From positions 3,660,080 to 3,724,079 of the forward strand of contig NW_006921537.1 in the NCBI RefSeq assembly GCF_000340215.1: a stretch of DNA of 64,000 nt, written 5' to 3'. The notes below the pieces were generated by a model, which saw only the letters and a program-made list of their open reading frames with translations, was not told where the DNA came from and did no database searches. Made by a program: the position numbers and the translations under genes. Source of the stretch: Pseudocercospora fijiensis CIRAD86. Taxonomy: Eukaryota > Ascomycota > Dothideomycetes > Mycosphaerellales > Mycosphaerellaceae. Below, in pieces: positions 46,191 to 58,600 of this stretch; position 1 is the first letter of the stretch, and every line of letters starts with the position of its first letter.

Positions 46191-48110
46191 TGCTATATAG
46201 CTCTTTAGATCTCTTTAGGTCGTAAATGTTATAGGGCAGTTTTCGTACTTCTTATAAGCTAACCTCTTATATATGTTTAGGTCTCCTTCGGTATTAAATC
46301 GACGTCGATACGCTAGGTATAGGAATCCGTTAAATAATTCGTATCCGTCGAAGGCTACAACTTCCGCTTCTAAGTACGCGTTATAGCGAAGAGCTAATAG
46401 CTTTAATATCCCTCGAGACTAAATTCTATCTAACGGCATTGTCTTAATAGCAATATTACCCTCTATTTGCTTCTAGTAACAGATCTCGTATTCTTGCTCG
46501 CTAGTGTTTAGTAGGAATGTCTTTCGTATAGGTCCTATTAAAAGTATAGCAACTTTGCCGCCTACTAACCTATAGTAATCCTATCGTACGTAATCGCAGA
46601 CTATAACGGCAAGGAGGAAATAGTACTCCGGCTAGTTAGGATCTGTGCTATTATCGGTTAAAGCATTAGTATATAGCCTAGCTAATTTATTAATATCGAA
46701 GGATGCCTATACTTCCTCTCTATCTATCCGAAAGAGGTTAGAATTCTAGACGCGGGAAGTAGTATAGACGATAGTAAGACGGAATTTAAGCATCGAATAA
46801 GTGCTATAAAGATACTACTATATATCGTTGTTAGTTAAACCTCCGTCTAGTCCGGACTAAAGTAGTATAATCTCGATAGGGCGGTTATACTATTCGACGG
46901 AGTCCGCGAGTTAGGACAGTAAACTACGTACTAGATTGCCGCTGCGTCCGGATTGTCCTTCGTCCTTAGGGTCTAGGAACTGTTTTCTAGAACTGCCTAA
47001 ATACATATACGGAATCTACGAGACTTAGTCTATATTATTACGTAGCTCTGCCTAGGATGTAACTTTCTTAGGGAGTCTACTAGTCGTACTAAAGTTCCTA
47101 TAAAACGCGCGAACTTAATCGAACGTACGGCCTTCTAGATCTTCGAAATCTTTAATCTTTCTAATTGCCGTGCTTTTCCGTACTTAGGAGATAATTAGTC
47201 GTAGCGTATAGTCGATAGCGTCTTAAAGATCTAGCGCTTCTCTCAGGTCGGATAGCAAGTACTAGAGAGTAGATATGCCTACTTATCTACCGACGCTAGG
47301 ATAGAGGCTATAGAAAGTGTTTTAACTATCTATATGCCTTAGAAAGGTCTAAACACTCTTTAATAGTACCGTACTAATTCGATCTCTTAAGGAGTTCTCG
47401 TCTTCGATATCTACGGAATATCGGATCTCTTCGATAACTCTAGCGATAATATCGGCTTCGAGCGTCGCTTTGCCCTATAAGTCGCGAAGCAAGATATCGT
47501 ATACAATTCGCCTTAGCTCTAAGAGTAGGACTTCTCCGTTATATAGCTAAATATCTGCGAAGAAGATACGTTCCTACTTAGGGGTACTATCGTCCTTACC
47601 CTCGCTATTCTACGCTCCGTTGTCTATCTTTACGTCTTTATTTACGTTATCGCTCCCGTTACTGTATTCTAAAGAGGAGTCGGGAGAGTAGTTAATATCC
47701 TTAGTCTTATAAAGCGCTATAAGCGTCTCGTCGTAATCTAGCTAACTATAGCCGCTTATATTGCCTTATACGAGTATCTTCTCTACGCGACGAGCGTATA
47801 CGGCTCGATACGCCGCGGCGTCTAGTTGTAATTAGGAAGTCCTTACTATATCGAAATAGACGTACTCTACGAGATTTTGCACTCCGTAAATAGCACAGTC
47901 GTTATAATTCTTCTAAAAAGTAGTATCGGCCTATCTGTACTTCTAACGACCGACTATACTTATCTAAGACGGCGAGTAGAAGGCCGACCCGTATAACTTC
48001 TCGAATAGAGTAGTTAAAATCGTTTCGACCCGCCGACGATAGAATGCTTTTTATTCTACTTTAGAACGATCGAAGTGCTATAAGTCGAAGACTACGATCT
48101 TATAAAATGT
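46191..48110 (-). pseudogene. C2H2 zinc-finger gene relic, N-terminal part
   Basis: One minus-strand frame of about 640 codons leads into the finger region and joins 38,498-39,070 in phase after removal of the Gypsy element. Only TAG/TAA stops interrupt it. The upstream ~560 codons show no domain I recognise: acidic stretches (DINYSPDSSLEYSNGSD) and helical segments. Near 46,290-46,340 a first finger appears as YLAYRRRF..L.IYKRLAY, with all four ligands read as Tyr. The second is interrupted by the insertion. The start codon is not identifiable because ATG would read ATA after RIP; 48,110 is approximate. Confidence 0.7.
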
Positions 48111-49255
48111 GCTCCTAGGCGGCTAGCGCGTGCCTAGAGGAGTGCGAGCGAAGCTTTCGCCTTATATATACTAAGCTAATTCGGTTCTTTAGACCTCGAA
48201 GCTAGACCTTAAAGCTATTACTATTATTATACGATTTAGTTCTATTAGAATAGTTTATTAGGAATAAGTATTTTTATATTTTTGTATTACTATTTTTTTT
48301 TTCTAGTATTTTAGATACTACTTTATTATTTTTAACTTTATATATATTACTTACTTTTATTCTAGTTTTCTCTAATTTTTTATATCTATTACTACTTTTT
48401 ATATTATTAAAAAAACTATTTTTAATTTTTTTCTTTAATGTTTTACAGTTTTTCTATTTAGTATCTTACTTGTTTTACTTACCTATTTTATATTTTCTTA
48501 TTTATTTTTATTATATGTTTTCTTTTTTCTAATACGTCTAAGTCCTCTTATTTATATCCTTATTTATTACTTGTTTTCTATCTTACTACTTAGTTTAGTA
48601 CTAGCTTATTATTTAGTCTATTAATTAGCTTATTATTTAGTTTATTATTTGCTTTGTTCTCTACTTTTTTATTTAATCTATTATTTGCTTTATTATTTAG
48701 TTTCTTCTCTAGTTTATTATTTACCTTCTTTTTAACTTTATTATAAGTTATTTATTTACTAGAATATAATTTATCTTATTAATTGTTTAACTAATTGTTT
48801 AACTAATTGCTTTACTAATTGTTTAATTAATTATTTAATTAATTGCCTTACTAATTGTTCTACTATTGTTTTATTTATTGTTTTATTAATTGTTTTGTTA
48901 ATTGTTTTGTTAATTGTTTTGTTAATTGTTTTATTTATCGTTTTATTAATTGGTTTATTAATTAGTTTGTTAATTGTTTTGTTAATTGTTTTACTAATTG
49001 TTTTGTTAATTGTTCTATTAATTGTTTTATTAGTTGTTTTATTAGTTGTTTTATCAGTTGTTTTATTAGTTGTTTTGTTTGTTGTTTTGTTAATTGTTTT
49101 ACTAACTAGGATAGTACCCGTACGTAAGTACTTCTGCTCCTTCTACTTACGTAGTAATAGCGGTAGCGCCCGCGAGTTTTTAAATTTTATACACACCTAG
49201 CATAGCGGAGCCGCGAATTTTAGGGTTCCTCGCTCCCATTCTCGCTCTCGTTCCT
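48111..49255. repeat. T-rich low-complexity region with ~12-bp repeats
   Basis: From about 48,240 the plus strand is dominated by TTTATTATTTAG-like words, then by a tandem ~12-bp word ATTGTTTTGTTA between about 48,780 and 49,105. The resulting Leu/Ile/Val-only frame (48,895-49,200) is a by-product of the repeat, not a credible protein. The first ~130 bases are the zinc-finger gene's upstream side. Confidence 0.7.
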
Positions 49256-49477
49256 TTAATATTTTTTCGGTAATTTTATAAATTTAAATCGTATGTTTTC
49301 TATAATTAAAATTAATTTTTCTATAGGTTCTTTTACTAAAAGTTGTTTTGTGAATTCTTTTATTAATGTTTTAGTTAATTTTCTTATTAATTTTCTTATT
49401 AATTGTTTGTATATTTTACTATATATTTTACTATATATTTGAAGTATTAGAAGGAAGGCAAAAGGCTTTACTAGCGG
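49256..49477. repeat. AT-rich low-complexity DNA
   Basis: TTATTAATTTTC-type words continue here in a less regular form, and a minus-strand frame is open only because of them. No gene supported. Confidence 0.5.
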
Positions 49478-49553
49478 TTGTTCGGGAAGTCGGCGCTTGT
49501 TCGGGAAGTCGGCGCTTGTTCGGGAAGTCGGCGCTTGTTCGGAGATACCGGCG
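49478..49553. repeat. 19-bp tandem repeat, four units
   Basis: TTGTTCGGGAAGTCGGCGC at 49,478, 49,497 and 49,516, then a divergent fourth unit ending about 49,553. GC-rich, in contrast with the AT-rich flanks. Confidence 0.85.
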
Positions 49554-49667
49554 CTAGCTCCGAAAGTCTCCACTTGTAGAAATTGACCAATCAGGTATGC
49601 AGGATTCTGAAATCCGGGGTCGGCTTGGCGTCACGTGTAGCTGAGTGCGCATTCCAGCAACTTGCTA
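49554..49667. promoter_or_regulatory. Small un-RIPed island
   Basis: About 110 bp with ordinary CA/TG content (for example tgaccaatcaggtatgcagg and gcgtcacgtgtagctgag) between RIP-saturated sequences. It carries a CCAAT word, a CACGTG palindrome and TGACC. It abuts the stop of the RS-rich relic. Unique in this window. Confidence 0.55.
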
Positions 49668-52478
49668 TTATAAGGCGAGCTTCGCTCGCAATAACTCTCG
49701 ACGAGCTATAAAGAACTCCTAGTATATATTAGCCTCGTTTAGGACTAAAGCGGCTTTAGTTATGTCTTCCGTTAGTGCGAACGGAAATCTAAAGCCGTAT
49801 TCTATAATCTACTTAACGGTATCTTTAGACATTGTCTAATAAGCGACTTTAGTTAGAACTCTAACGGCGAGCTTTCCTCTTACTCGGTCTAGTACGTATA
49901 TTCGGACTAAAGCTAAAACTAAGTCGTCGACTAACTAGAATATAAGTACTAGACTAATAACTCCTCTAGCCGTAAGTTAGATTATCTTATCTAGGGCTGT
50001 ATTATTAACTACGATACTAATTGTCTTAGAGGTATCTAATCGGGTCGTATCGCCCGAAAAGTAGGTATTAAGGATCTAGCGAAGCACTATTAAAGTCTAA
50101 TCCGAGACAGACTTTGTCGACAATACCTTCCTAGTCTTATAAATCCTCTTAATTATCCTCTAAAAGTTAGCCGTAGGTGAATCTGCTAAGGCATAGAACT
50201 TAGCGTTCTACCGGGGAGTATATTCTTTCGGCTTGCTATTAAGTAGAGGCTAGGACAACGCCTTAATAGTATCGCCCTTGCTTAGTAGATCCTTCTTAGT
50301 AGATAGAGCACTCTTACCGATAGGCTTCTTCGCGAATAAAGTACCTTTACTAGCCGAGTTGCCCTTAGACGAAGGCTACTAACTTAATATGCTTTTAAAG
50401 ATATGCTATAGCGTAGGCTGCTATCTTCTACCTTCTTATATTAAGCGTATATATAGCTCGACGAAGTGCTATCTTACCTACTATCCTATCTTTACTATAA
50501 TCGGCTCTTCGCGTATAAAGTATCGTATATTATCGATCGTAGCGAAGCCGCACTCGTAGTTATTCGGCTATAGAGTGCATAGTACCTCTCGAGAAGGCTA
50601 GGTATAAGCATCCTTAAATAGAAAGTCTAGCTTCTTCGAAGCAAGCTCGAGTATAATCCGAATAGCTTGTTCTAACTTTCCGCTACGCTTTATACCTCTA
50701 AGCGAATTAGCTAAGATAATGACTTTATTTACAAAGTCGACATTAAAGGAGCTCTAATAGCTATTACTTAATATAGTACCTACTATAGCCTTACTGTTTA
50801 CGGGCATATCTAGGATATATACGGCGTAATTCTGCTACTTATCCTAGCCTTCTCGGTCGATAAGCGCGAGCGTATCCTATAATTGATTTTAACGGACTTC
50901 TATCTTATCGTCTAGAAGCTAGCGAAGCAACTTAACGGGCGAGAAGTAGACGATTCCTAGTACGAAGTTGTAACTATCGAGTAAGATAAAGTCCGAAATC
51001 GTTATATTATCTAGCTAGTAGTCGCTACTGTTATAGTTACCTATTAGCGGATACTATTTACTCTAGGTGCGCAAACTTAGCCCGCTAAGACGATAGTCGT
51101 TCTATAGATAGTCTATTAGAAAGACCGTGTTCTTAGGAAACAATAGATCGCCCTAGTTCCGGAGTCCGTTGTCCTTTTTGTTCTACTTAAGGTAAGTCGC
51201 GATAATGCGAGCGAGCGGTCTTGTAATCGGCAGTAATAGTCCGTCCTTATCCTACTTCGAGTTAGGATTTAGTCCTTACTCGAAGGAGATCTAGCGTATA
51301 TTCTAGTAGGCGAAGTCTAAGTTATACTTGTTCTACCTTTTCCTAGTAAGAGCTAGATCCTCTAATTTATAGTCTAGGACTATAGCATCCTTCTACGATA
51401 ATCCTGCGACTAGTACGCTCTTCTGTATAGTTAATAGAGTACTTAACTTAGCCTCCTCGTTATTACCTATTATAAACAACTTATTATTAGGATTCGATAC
51501 TGCGATATCTTCTTATATAAGCGAGTCTCTATCGTCTATATAGAAGACGTCGGCACTTGTCTCTATCTCGTTAACTGCCGGTAATGCCGCTAGTAGTACT
51601 ACCGGTGCCTACGTAGTAGTAACGGGCGGGAGCTATACAACCGTTACGCTAGCTGCTTTTAGCGTTAGTAAAGCTTTCGTATTAGCAAACTTAGAGACTA
51701 GTAGAGTAGTAGGTCCCTTCGATACTATATTAACCTCTCCTTTACGGATCTTCTATTCTCGCTATACTCTACCTTTCTCTATAGTAGTATCCTATCCCTA
51801 TATAATCTTAGCGCGTTCCTAACGTATAGGCCGATTAGGTCTAGGGCTAGTATCTAGAGATCCGTTTCGACCCGGACCTAACGTCTTCTACGAGCCTCGC
51901 CTACGAACTAGAGAGCGTTTACGCTACTAAGCTCGCCCTATATCGCGTCTAGTACTTAGAGATCTCCGCCGGTACGATCTGTCTCTAGAATCGTTGCGAT
52001 ATCTATCGCTACTAGTACGTAAAGGAACGTACTTATTGTATCCGCTTCGATAGTATCTACTATCGTTAGCTCGTAAAGGCACGTATCGATCGAACCTGTA
52101 ATTCTTATTAGTAGGACTTAGAGAACGACCTCGTCTACGGCCGCGATTATCTCGTCGGGCACTATAATAAATAGAGTCCGGCAACCGTCTTAGTAATCTT
52201 GCACGACTACTAGTATACTTACCTAACCGTCTCTCTCGAGAACGGTTATTTCTACGTACCGCTACTAGAGACCCCCGCCTCTATCGATAGTCTAATCGAG
52301 AGTCGTATAGCGAACGAGACCTCCTAGACGTTCTTAAGCTCGCGTCCGTACGACGCGATAGCCTAGAGCCTTTATATCGAGATAAGGACTTAACTCTACT
52401 ATCTCCTCGCCTAGCCGTCTAGCTAGTAGGACTACGAGTCCGCCTAGAAGCGTCTACGTATCTATACGAAGATAACAT
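49668..52478 (-). pseudogene. Dead 936-codon gene with RS/RY-rich N-terminus
   Basis: ATG at 52,476-52,478 opens a frame that stays in register for 937 codons to TAA at 49,668-49,670, interrupted only by TAG/TAA. The first ~190 codons are very rich in Arg, Ser and Tyr (RRSRSLYDSR, RGRSLSPTNK), with a repeated KYVPLR/RYVPLR word, like RS-domain or nucleic-acid-binding tails. A middle part is Val/Ala/Thr-rich and mildly acidic, and the last ~550 codons look globular (DYKLEDLALTRKR, NSYxSSFNVDFVNKVIILA, YECGFATIDNIRYFIREEP) but match nothing I know. Candidate roles: Gag-like or RNA-binding component of a mobile unit, or a host family. Divergent from the dead helicase at 55,650. Confidence 0.7.
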
Positions 52479-55400
52479 TGTCTAATTTAGATATAGGCGA
52501 GGCGCGTACGTAGCGCCTTAAGCCGGGAATAGTAAAACCGCGTAAGCGGCAGAGAAAAGAGTAAGTAAATAGAGGCGTAACGCCTCTTATAGGAATTAAA
52601 ATTAATAACACACTTGTAAAAGCGTGTCGGATATAAGGAGAAAGGACGTTTAGGCCTAGCCTAATACTATATAAAGTCGAATTCTGCTAAGCCTCTTCTT
52701 AGAAAGGCACTAGTTAACTAGGAAGGCACCTTCCTCTATCGCTCGATAAAGTAGCAAATCTAGTAACTGCCCTTTAGACTACGAGAAAGTTACGTTTACT
52801 AATAGTGTCGTATTGGTCGTTTAATATGCTTTAATATAAAGTATACTTAGCTCTAATATACTCGCGTAGTATAAAGTCTCCTTTAATCGGTATAGCGTAC
52901 TATTTGCGTCGCGTAGTTACGCGTATTATCTTTTCTTCGATTCTATTAGAAGTATGTTTCCGCGCGACTATCGGCTAGTAGCTTATAATAGTAGCTAATG
53001 TTAGCAACAAGTATAACAGGTCTAGATAATAAAAGAATATAGACCTCCTACTCTTAGGCGCTTACGTATTATAAAGTCTCCTTTAATTAATAGAGTGTAC
53101 TAATCGTATAAGTAGAATCCCTATCTAGCTAGGCGTATAGTCTTTCCTTCTTTCTATTGTATTAGACAACTCTATATTCTTTCTTCTTAGCTAACGCTCT
53201 TCGTCCGGTATACCGCTCGAGCGATATTCGATATCCTTATAAGTATTCCTTCGTCCGCTATACTACTCTAGCGATATTCGATATCCTTATAAGTGTTCCT
53301 TCGTCCGCTATACTACTCGCTCTAGCGATATTCGACATCGTTATAAGTGTTCCTTCGTCCGCTATACTACTCTAGCGATATTCGATATCCTTATAAGTAT
53401 TCCTTCGTCCGCTATACCGCTCGAGCGATATTCGATATCGTTATAAGTATTTTTCTTCGTCCGGTATACTACTAGAGCGATTTTCGACATCCTTATAAGT
53501 GTTTTACCGTATTACTCCGTCTAGTACTAACGGCCCTCGCTTGTACGAATACTAGTTTAAGTAATAATCGACTTCCTTATTTTACCGCTACGACCTCCGA
53601 TAGCTAGACTAAGCGATATACGACATCCTTAGGGGTGCTTCTTAGATTGTAGACGTCTTTCGAACCTAGTCTAAGTGATTTTTATATCCTTACAATATAG
53701 CCGATCTAATTTATACCTACCGCCCGATTAGTTTACTAAGAATCCTTACTTACGATAAACCCGTAGCTTCCTTAATTGCTAGCGATCGATATAGGTTTAA
53801 ATAACATTACGCTATTACTAACTTTAGTACGCCGCTGTTGCTACTTATAAGATTCGATAATAGGTGTCTTACGAATCCCTCTAGGCTAAAAGCCGCTATA
53901 AGAGATATTCGCTATCCTTATACTCGAGTATAACGCCGGCTCCGTCTATAGCTAACTCGAGAGATCCTTAGCATCCTCCTCTTCTAAGAATTCTAAGCGA
54001 TTTTTAATATCCTTAAGCTCTTTCGGCTATCGTTCTACAGCTCTTTACAGATACTCGACATCCTAAACTAATACTATATATAGCTATCTCGAGCGGTTAA
54101 CGGTACCCTTAACAAATTTCTATTACGCTATACTTTACTATTACTTATCGCTGTATACTTAAGTAATATTTAGCTTCCTTAGTATAATTTTGTTATCCGT
54201 ATACAAAATGCCGTAAGATTTCCGATATCCGTAGTACTACGAGTCGCGGCAAAATTTGTAGCATTCTCCGACCCGTAATCTCGCAGTAAGTTACACGGCT
54301 CGATAGTAGCCTTAGGCGTATCGTCTATAGTGTCTATATATATATAAGGAAGAAAGGGCGGTTAGGCGGCTAACATCGCTAGCTAACTTATCCGGGCGCG
54401 CTTAGCTATAGCTAGTATGTATTTCCGACTTTACCTTCCTCCTTACTAGTATATATATATGCTTAGCGTCCTATCCGAGGCTTAACGTATACTACCGTTG
54501 TTAGTCGAGGACGTAATAGTAATCTATACTAACACTATAATTCACAGTCTACCGGAGAGTCGTATAGCATCTTTACTAAGGACTCCTAGTAATCTATAAA
54601 CGTTCCGTAGAGCCGACTCTATATACTAATCGAGTTTAAAGACCTTCTCGTATAGACCGGTAAGAACTCTAACAATCGGACGTTAGTCGTAGTAGCGCGA
54701 GATGCAAGAAACATACGGGATCTTTATTTATATAAGTAGCAAAGTTAGAGGAGTAGGCAGATTTGTGTATCTAAAAAGGAAAGAGATATCGAAGGAGAAG
54801 TCGGGATAAGGCAAAGAACGTATATAGAATAGACAAGTCTAGCCTAGGGAAGGCCGGAGATAACAATTCTATATTAGCTAGGAAGTATATCTAGGCAAAC
54901 AATATCGTTTTTAAACATCTTACTAACGCTAGCTATAGGCTCTTTACGGTTGATCTATATCGCACTTCGAAGGCTATTTAGACGGATAGTATAGTAGGCA
55001 GGACAGATTTACTATAGCTACGAAATGTATATCGATAACCGAATTAATCTAGCGAGATTATATCTAGAGTACGAGTAGCTAGTAAGTAAATCGTAATCGA
55101 AGACTGCTAATAACCGCGCTATAGAAGTGTCGTAACTACCGTATTAGGCAAAATAACAATAAAGGATACTGCTAGACTGTTCGCTCTACTATATAATAAC
55201 TATTCGGCCTACGATAGGCGCTAGTAGCCTTTTCTCGGCAGTCCTGTTCGCGAGTTTGTTAATTAAGGTATCGAGCTTCCTACGGACGTAGACTGTTCGG
55301 CCGTAACTTATAGCCGTTTGCGTCTATAAGTTATAGTATTACCGAGCGGGAAGTCCTAGTATACGTTTAGTATGTTTTAAAAATTTGCTACGCGCGCTTA

Positions 55401-55649
55401 ATCTCTCTTTAGCTAGTAGAGTACGACCTCTACGTACACCTCTTTTAGCTGCGAACTAGGTACGTTATCGTCTAGCGAGCGACAGGAGGCGCTTTATTTA
55501 CTAACCTCTTTATAGCCCCTAAGTTTCCGCGACTTTTCGCGACTTTTCGCGACTTCTACCGCTTTTTTTTCGCTTTTTGTATACCCCCTCTTCCCTTTCT
55601 ACCCGGCTTAAGGCACCGCGTATATGCTTCGCCTATATACAAATATAAA
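52479..55649. other. 3.2-kb RIPed spacer between divergent dead genes
   Basis: No frame I can support. It includes the 50-bp repeat array and its decayed outskirts (ATATCCTTA-type words recur to about 54,060) and a TATATATATA run near 54,340. It would contain the upstream regions of both neighbours. Confidence 0.55.
53199..53508 (+). repeat. 50-bp minisatellite, six units
   Basis: Unit starts CCTTCGTCCGCTATAC, carries CTAGCGATATTCGATATCC and ends TTATAAGTATT. One unit has a 4-bp gain, and the last units diverge. Traces of the ATATTCGATATCCTTATAAG core continue downstream. Confidence 0.85.
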
Positions 55650-58600
55650 ATGGCTTTAAAAATAGACCTAAGCTCTCCCGCTATCGTAGGATTAGCTATT
55701 ATAGCGTTTGGCGCTGCTAATATTAATATAAGCAACGCGGAATAGGATAATACGCCGTACCTCCGTCCCGGCGAGAAGTCTAATAACGATTAGTTAGAGA
55801 CTAATTCGGAAATAGAAGAGAATAAGAAAGAGGAGGTTAAGGTAAAGAGCACCTAGATTACGCCGCTCGAGGAAAACTATCGTATCGTTAAGAACTTGCT
55901 AGTAGATAAGTAGGGCGTAGAGTCCTATAGCGATAGGTTATATCCGCTATATCTCGGATACATCTACGGCAGATACTAGAAGGCCGCACGACCCGATACC
56001 TCTAAGTTTATAGGTAAATTTGTGCCGCTCCCGGCACTGTCGGCTAATATATAGAAGGTCGATGCTCTAGACCCTATAATAGGACTAGAGGCAACGGCGA
56101 GTGCACCTTTACCTTAGGCGTCTTTAGCTTAGCTAGGTAAGGCTATATAGGAGTCTTTAGCTTAGCTACGTAAGGCTAGAAAGCGTAACACTCGCAAGAA
56201 GGCCTAAGGTAAAGCTAATAGCAAGTAGACTCTATATACTAATAAAGCGTAAGTAGCGGTTATAGTCGGCGATCTTTCTTTATACGGATTATTAGGTACT
56301 AGAGACTACCCGCTAGACTTCTTTAGTTTACTTACGCCGCCGCGTAAAGATTACCTAGATAATAGCGAGCCGATTATCTCCTTTACGCCTATTATATACT
56401 CGTAGGTACCCGGGTTTAAGCTAAAGATTAATAGCCGTATTAATTACACCGGAGCGAAGAAGCCTTTAGTTACGGTCTTCGTATATACTAACGATATCGC
56501 TCGTTAGATCTAGGGAACGAACGACGTCGACGCGATTAGGTTTAAGATATACTAGGGCGAAGATCCCGATATAGTTACGCGTTAGGCGTAAGCTTATAAG
56601 TCCTTCCGCGATAACTATAAGGAGAATAGCGTTAGTAAGATTTATTTTAGACTTAATCCTACTACAATTACTAGTTAATACGCAGTCGTCGTTAATAAGG
56701 ACGTACTATTCGGTATATCTCCTCGCTGCCCTAAATTTTATAGCGATCTAAGCCTAAATCTACCGGAACTAGTAGGTTACTAGCAAATGTATAAGAGAGA
56801 AGAAGATCGTAACTGCATCTATCGTACGGATTAGCTTATCGCTCGGCTCTACTATAGTAAAGAGTTCTCTATCTTCCGCTATTAGCCTAAGAATAACTCG
56901 TGTTTCCGGGTATTTTAAAACTTCTCGGACTAGTAGGGTAAGGCTATAAAAGATGTAGCTACTAACGGCAACTTCCTATACTATCGTCGATAGGCACGAC
57001 TTCTTAATACCGACATTATAAATCTAAAGTTTCTGTTCGTCTAAGTACTACTACTACGTTAGCTCGTTAAGACGTAGAGACTTAAGTACGATGCTTAAGG
57101 CTAGATCGCGAACTTCACTCTAGAGGGCTAGGCATCGTTTACGGATATCGAGTATTACTTAGACGTAGAGACTAAGTCTATCGAGGCTCGGATCGCGGCC
57201 TAGTATATATACGCCTACGAGGGGTATCTCCTAAAAGATGCATTCGAAGGAATTAACGAGACTAAGACGCTATCGGCTCGTATTACGCTATTATAGACGA
57301 GCGATACTAACGCTAGCTTATAGCTTAAGATCTTCCTTAAAGATAAGGAAGAGAAAGAAGTAGGCGGTTAGGTTAAGAAGAGTAAGCGATACTAGCCCGC
57401 TACTAGAACGCGAGTAGAGGTATTTATCTACGAAGAGGGTCCGTTTAAGAGTATAAAGCTTATTAGAGAGATCTCTACCGACATCTTCGCTACGCATCCT
57501 ACGGCGTACATTCTTACGTAGCCTAAGCGCGGTAGCGCTAACCTACCTTAGGCGGCTTATACGATCTCGATAAAGTTTAAGCAAGATCCTATAAGCGCGG
57601 TACGCTAGAACTAGGCGCTAGTCGAGCTCGGGAAGGGCGTTAAGCGTACGACCGGAGTCGACTTCGCTTATTAGCTTCTAGGCGCTATACTAAGTATCTA
57701 GTAGTAGAACGGGCTTGCGCTTAGCCGCTAGCATAGTCTGACGGCCGAGACGTCGTTTAGGAATGCGATCGCGAGATTTAGCTTAAACGTAGGCTAGATA
57801 GAATCTATATTAAGGAGTTTCTATTCTCGAGATAGCCTAACCTTAATTTAGGGTCCGCCTAGTATAGGCAAGTCGCATACTATAAACGCTATCTCTTATA
57901 GCTATATTATAGCTAGCAAGGCTCTAGGGGCTCTAAAGTGCTAAGTACTCTCGTACGCGCCTACTAACCCGGCCGTACAGAATCTATACAAGAACTTTAA
58001 TAAGACCTATAACGCTAAGGGCAAGCTTCGAGTTGTTCTATTCTAAGGTAGGTATACTCGTAAGGCTAAGGAATCGGCGACTATACGCGACGACATCTAT
58101 AATAAGTATTAGCGGTTACTATAGGCTATCGTAGACTCTCTCGTAAGGAGTACGTATACTAATCTAGAGCTATAGGACTTCTACCTATATAATTAGACTA
58201 TACCGTTTATTAAGGATTGCGTTAAGAATGCAGACAGCCCGTACTATACGGAGGCCTTAGAACATTAAGACGTTGCGCGATCGGTTAGTAAGAAGCATCG
58301 CGCGAGTCTATCTCTAGACGATCTAAAGGAACGCACTTAGTAGCTAAGGAATAATCGCCGAGTCTAGGAAGGTCGAGTATTAGAGACTACAGATATTATA
58401 TTCTATACGAACAACGCGTCCGCCTATAATAAGATAGTAGAGGGAGCTAGACCTACGCTATTATACTAGGATAAGGTTGCGATAGGACAATTCGAGGATA
58501 CTATTACTAGTACGGCCTTCTTTAGAGAGACTCTTCTCGCCGCAGTCTTTGCTAGTAATTATAAGTAGTAGGGCCTACTACCGATCTTACGCGGTGCTAA

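Noticed and set aside
48895..49573. Leu/Ile/Val-only frame on plus and Lys/Ile-rich frame on minus
   Set aside because: Both arise from ~12-bp AT-rich repeats and the 19-bp repeat. They are not credible proteins or transmembrane genes.
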